In this document: positions 5,358-6,313 of the stretch, piece by piece
How positions within the stretch are numbered: position 1 is the first letter of the stretch
Layout: each line of letters starts with the position of its first letter
Assembly: GCA_035530955.1 (NCBI GenBank)
Contig: DATKTT010000339.1
Span: forward strand, 1 to 6,313
Reading direction: 5' to 3'
DNA length: 6,313 nucleotides
Source: Williamwhitmania sp035530955
GTDB taxonomy: Bacteria; Bacteroidota; Bacteroidia; Bacteroidales; Williamwhitmaniaceae
Notes under the pieces: model-generated
What the model was told of the DNA's origin: nothing
Seen by the model: only the letters and a program-made list of their open reading frames with translations
The model's database searches: none
Position numbers and translations under genes: made by a program

Positions 5358-6122
5358 TTAATCTATCTTCCTATTCACGTATGTTGCGCTTGCTTGGGCA
5401 GTGGGCATTACCACTATTTCGTTAATATTCACATGGCTGGGGCGGCTTATCACGAAAAGAATGGTTTCTGCAATATCCTCAGCGAAGAGCGGTGTAAGAC
5501 CTTGATAAGTCTTTTCGGCCTTTTCCATATCGCCCTTGAATCGCACCTCTGAAAATTCAGTTTCAACCATTCCCGGTCTTATTCCGGTAACCTTAATATT
5601 GTTCTTTAGCAAGTCGATGCGCATGGCTTTTGTTAGTGCCTCAACGGCATGTTTGCTGGCGCAGTATACGTTGCCGTTTTCATACACCTCTGTGCCAGCT
5701 ATGGAGCCAATATTAACAATGTGTCCACTGTTTTGCTCTACCATTAAGGGTGCAACCTTGCGAGTAATGTAGAGTAGCCCCTTAACGTTGGTATCGATCA
5801 TCCGTTCCCAATCGTCCACAACGCCATCCTGAATATGGTTTAGGCCAACGGCTAAACCTGCGTTGTTGATTAAAACGTCAATTTTTCGCCACCGTTCTGG
5901 TAGTTCGTTAATGGCAGCCTCTACGGCTTCGTTGTTCCGCACGTCGAAGTTTAGCGTAAGCACATCCGCTTTATACTTAACCTCCGCTTCTTTTTTTAAG
6001 TTCTCAAGCAATTCGGCTCTACGTCCCGTAATTATAAGGCTATAGCCATTTTCGGCAAGCAGTAGAGTTGTTGCTTTTCCAATTCCGGAAGTTGCTCCTG
6101 TAATAAGGGCAAGTTTTTTCAT
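5358..6122 (-). CDS. Short-chain dehydrogenase/reductase, YdfG-type NADP-dependent
   Basis: The 254-residue product is a classical SDR. TGATSGIG at 8-15 is the Rossmann dinucleotide loop; TGRR at 32-35 puts two arginines where NADP(H) phosphate is bound. D60-V61, the NNAG motif at 86-89, N112, S140, Y153 and K157 (YCASK) complete the cofactor and catalytic set. RPGMVETEF at 182-190 and the C-terminal NEIVVMPTAQAS at 234-245 are typical of the YdfG / serine 3-dehydrogenase group, which oxidises 3-hydroxy acids such as serine, L-allo-threonine or 3-hydroxypropionate, or reduces malonic semialdehyde. The precise substrate is inference. The ATG at 6122 begins exactly at the usual MKKLALITGA; no strong Shine-Dalgarno is seen. 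It is convergent with the Nudix gene and appears to stand alone. Confidence 0.92.
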   Translation of the reverse strand: MKKLALITGATSGIGKATTLLLAENGYSLIITGRRAELLENLKKEAEVKYKADVLTLNFDVRNNEAVEAAINELPERWRKIDVLINNAGLAVGLNHIQDGVVDDWERMIDTNVKGLLYITRKVAPLMVEQNSGHIVNIGSIAGTEVYENGNVYCASKHAVEALTKAMRIDLLKNNIKVTGIRPGMVETEFSEVRFKGDMEKAEKTYQGLTPLFAEDIAETILFVISRPSHVNINEIVVMPTAQASATYVNRKID

Positions 6123-6183
6123 TGTATTGGTAGTTTTTTAGAACTGATAAAAGGGTAACTTTAATGCCATTTATTGTTTGAGG

Positions 6184-6196
6184 TGTTGTCCCAACA
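6184..6196. promoter_or_regulatory. Small palindrome upstream of the SDR gene
   Basis: TGTTG (6184-6188) and CAACA (6192-6196) form a 5-bp inverted repeat around TCC, about 62 bp upstream of the SDR start. It could be an operator half-site pair or a short leader hairpin; the arms are short enough to be chance. Confidence 0.2.
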
Positions 6197-6248
6197 ATTT
6201 GCCAAACAAAACACCATTTAGGCATTTCACCCTTCAGCAATTTGAACC

Positions 6249-6256
6249 CAAAATTA
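6249..6256 (-). promoter_or_regulatory. Candidate -7 element for the SDR gene
   Basis: The minus strand reads TAATTTTG, an exact TAnnTTTG match, about 125 nt upstream of the SDR ATG. No TTG is found at the proper -33 distance and the leader would be long, so the call is tentative. Apart from this and the small palindrome, nothing is seen in 6123-6313. Confidence 0.3.
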
Positions 6257-6313
6257 CAACTTAAACTTCAACCCTGTAACTGTTATGTAGCATGAAAAAA
6301 CATTAATTGGCTA

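Noticed and set aside
6040..6240. A 66-codon minus-strand frame overlapping the SDR start.
   Set aside because: It overlaps the well-defined SDR N-terminus in another frame and has no recognisable domain.
1..6313. A mobile element, prophage or defence island.
   Set aside because: No transposase, integrase, terminal repeats, tRNA end or restriction/toxin pair is visible; apart from the HEPN-like motif the genes are housekeeping-type oxidoreductases and regulators.

Overview
The window looks like an ordinary chromosomal segment of a Bacteroidota bacterium, probably of the Bacteroidales/Marinilabiliales type. The main evidence is promoters of the Bacteroidota sigma-factor form (TTTG, about 20 nt, then TAnnTTTG), seen exactly upstream of the nitroreductase gene and as the -7 element upstream of the Ldh-family gene. 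Supporting evidence is A-rich leaders with weak or absent Shine-Dalgarno sequences, heptameric CCRRARN intergenic repeats, and an Omp85-type protein with a Bacteroidota-like sequence. The genus cannot be named from the sequence. No mobile element, CRISPR array, rRNA or tRNA is visible.

Left part (1-1785). The left edge cuts a minus-strand gene for an Omp85 (BamA/TamA-like) outer-membrane protein; signal peptide, POTRA region and the first barrel strands are visible. Its N-terminus is unclear, because a T7 run and a 10-bp inverted repeat lie right at the start. Behind it on the same strand is an Rrf2-family regulator with four clustered cysteines (likely Fe-S) and a TTG start. Its upstream region holds an AT-rich palindrome that could be an operator. 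Divergent from it is an NfsA-type nitroreductase with a textbook promoter and terminator.

Middle part (2559-4854). A minus-strand gene encodes an unusual two-part protein: an all-helical N-terminal domain with an RNxxxH (HEPN-like) motif, then two CBS domains. A 386-bp gene-free spacer follows, rich in short tandem repeats, including seven perfect CAGAAAC copies. Next is a plus-strand Ldh2-family (malate/L-lactate/ureidoglycolate/sulfolactate type) NAD(P)-dependent dehydrogenase with its own promoter and a hairpin terminator.

Right part (4855-6313). A small Nudix hydrolase sits 67 bp behind the dehydrogenase and ends in a strong hairpin. It converges on a minus-strand YdfG-type short-chain dehydrogenase. 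The last 190 bases are the upstream region of that gene.

How the genes relate: three flavin- or nicotinamide-dependent oxidoreductases, a Nudix enzyme and a redox-type Rrf2 regulator share the window, but most are separate transcription units. The only pair with a reasonable case for direct regulation is Rrf2 and the nitroreductase. No complete new defence or biosynthetic system is evident. The best leads are the HEPN-like/CBS fusion, the possible Rrf2 operator and the heptamer-repeat spacer.
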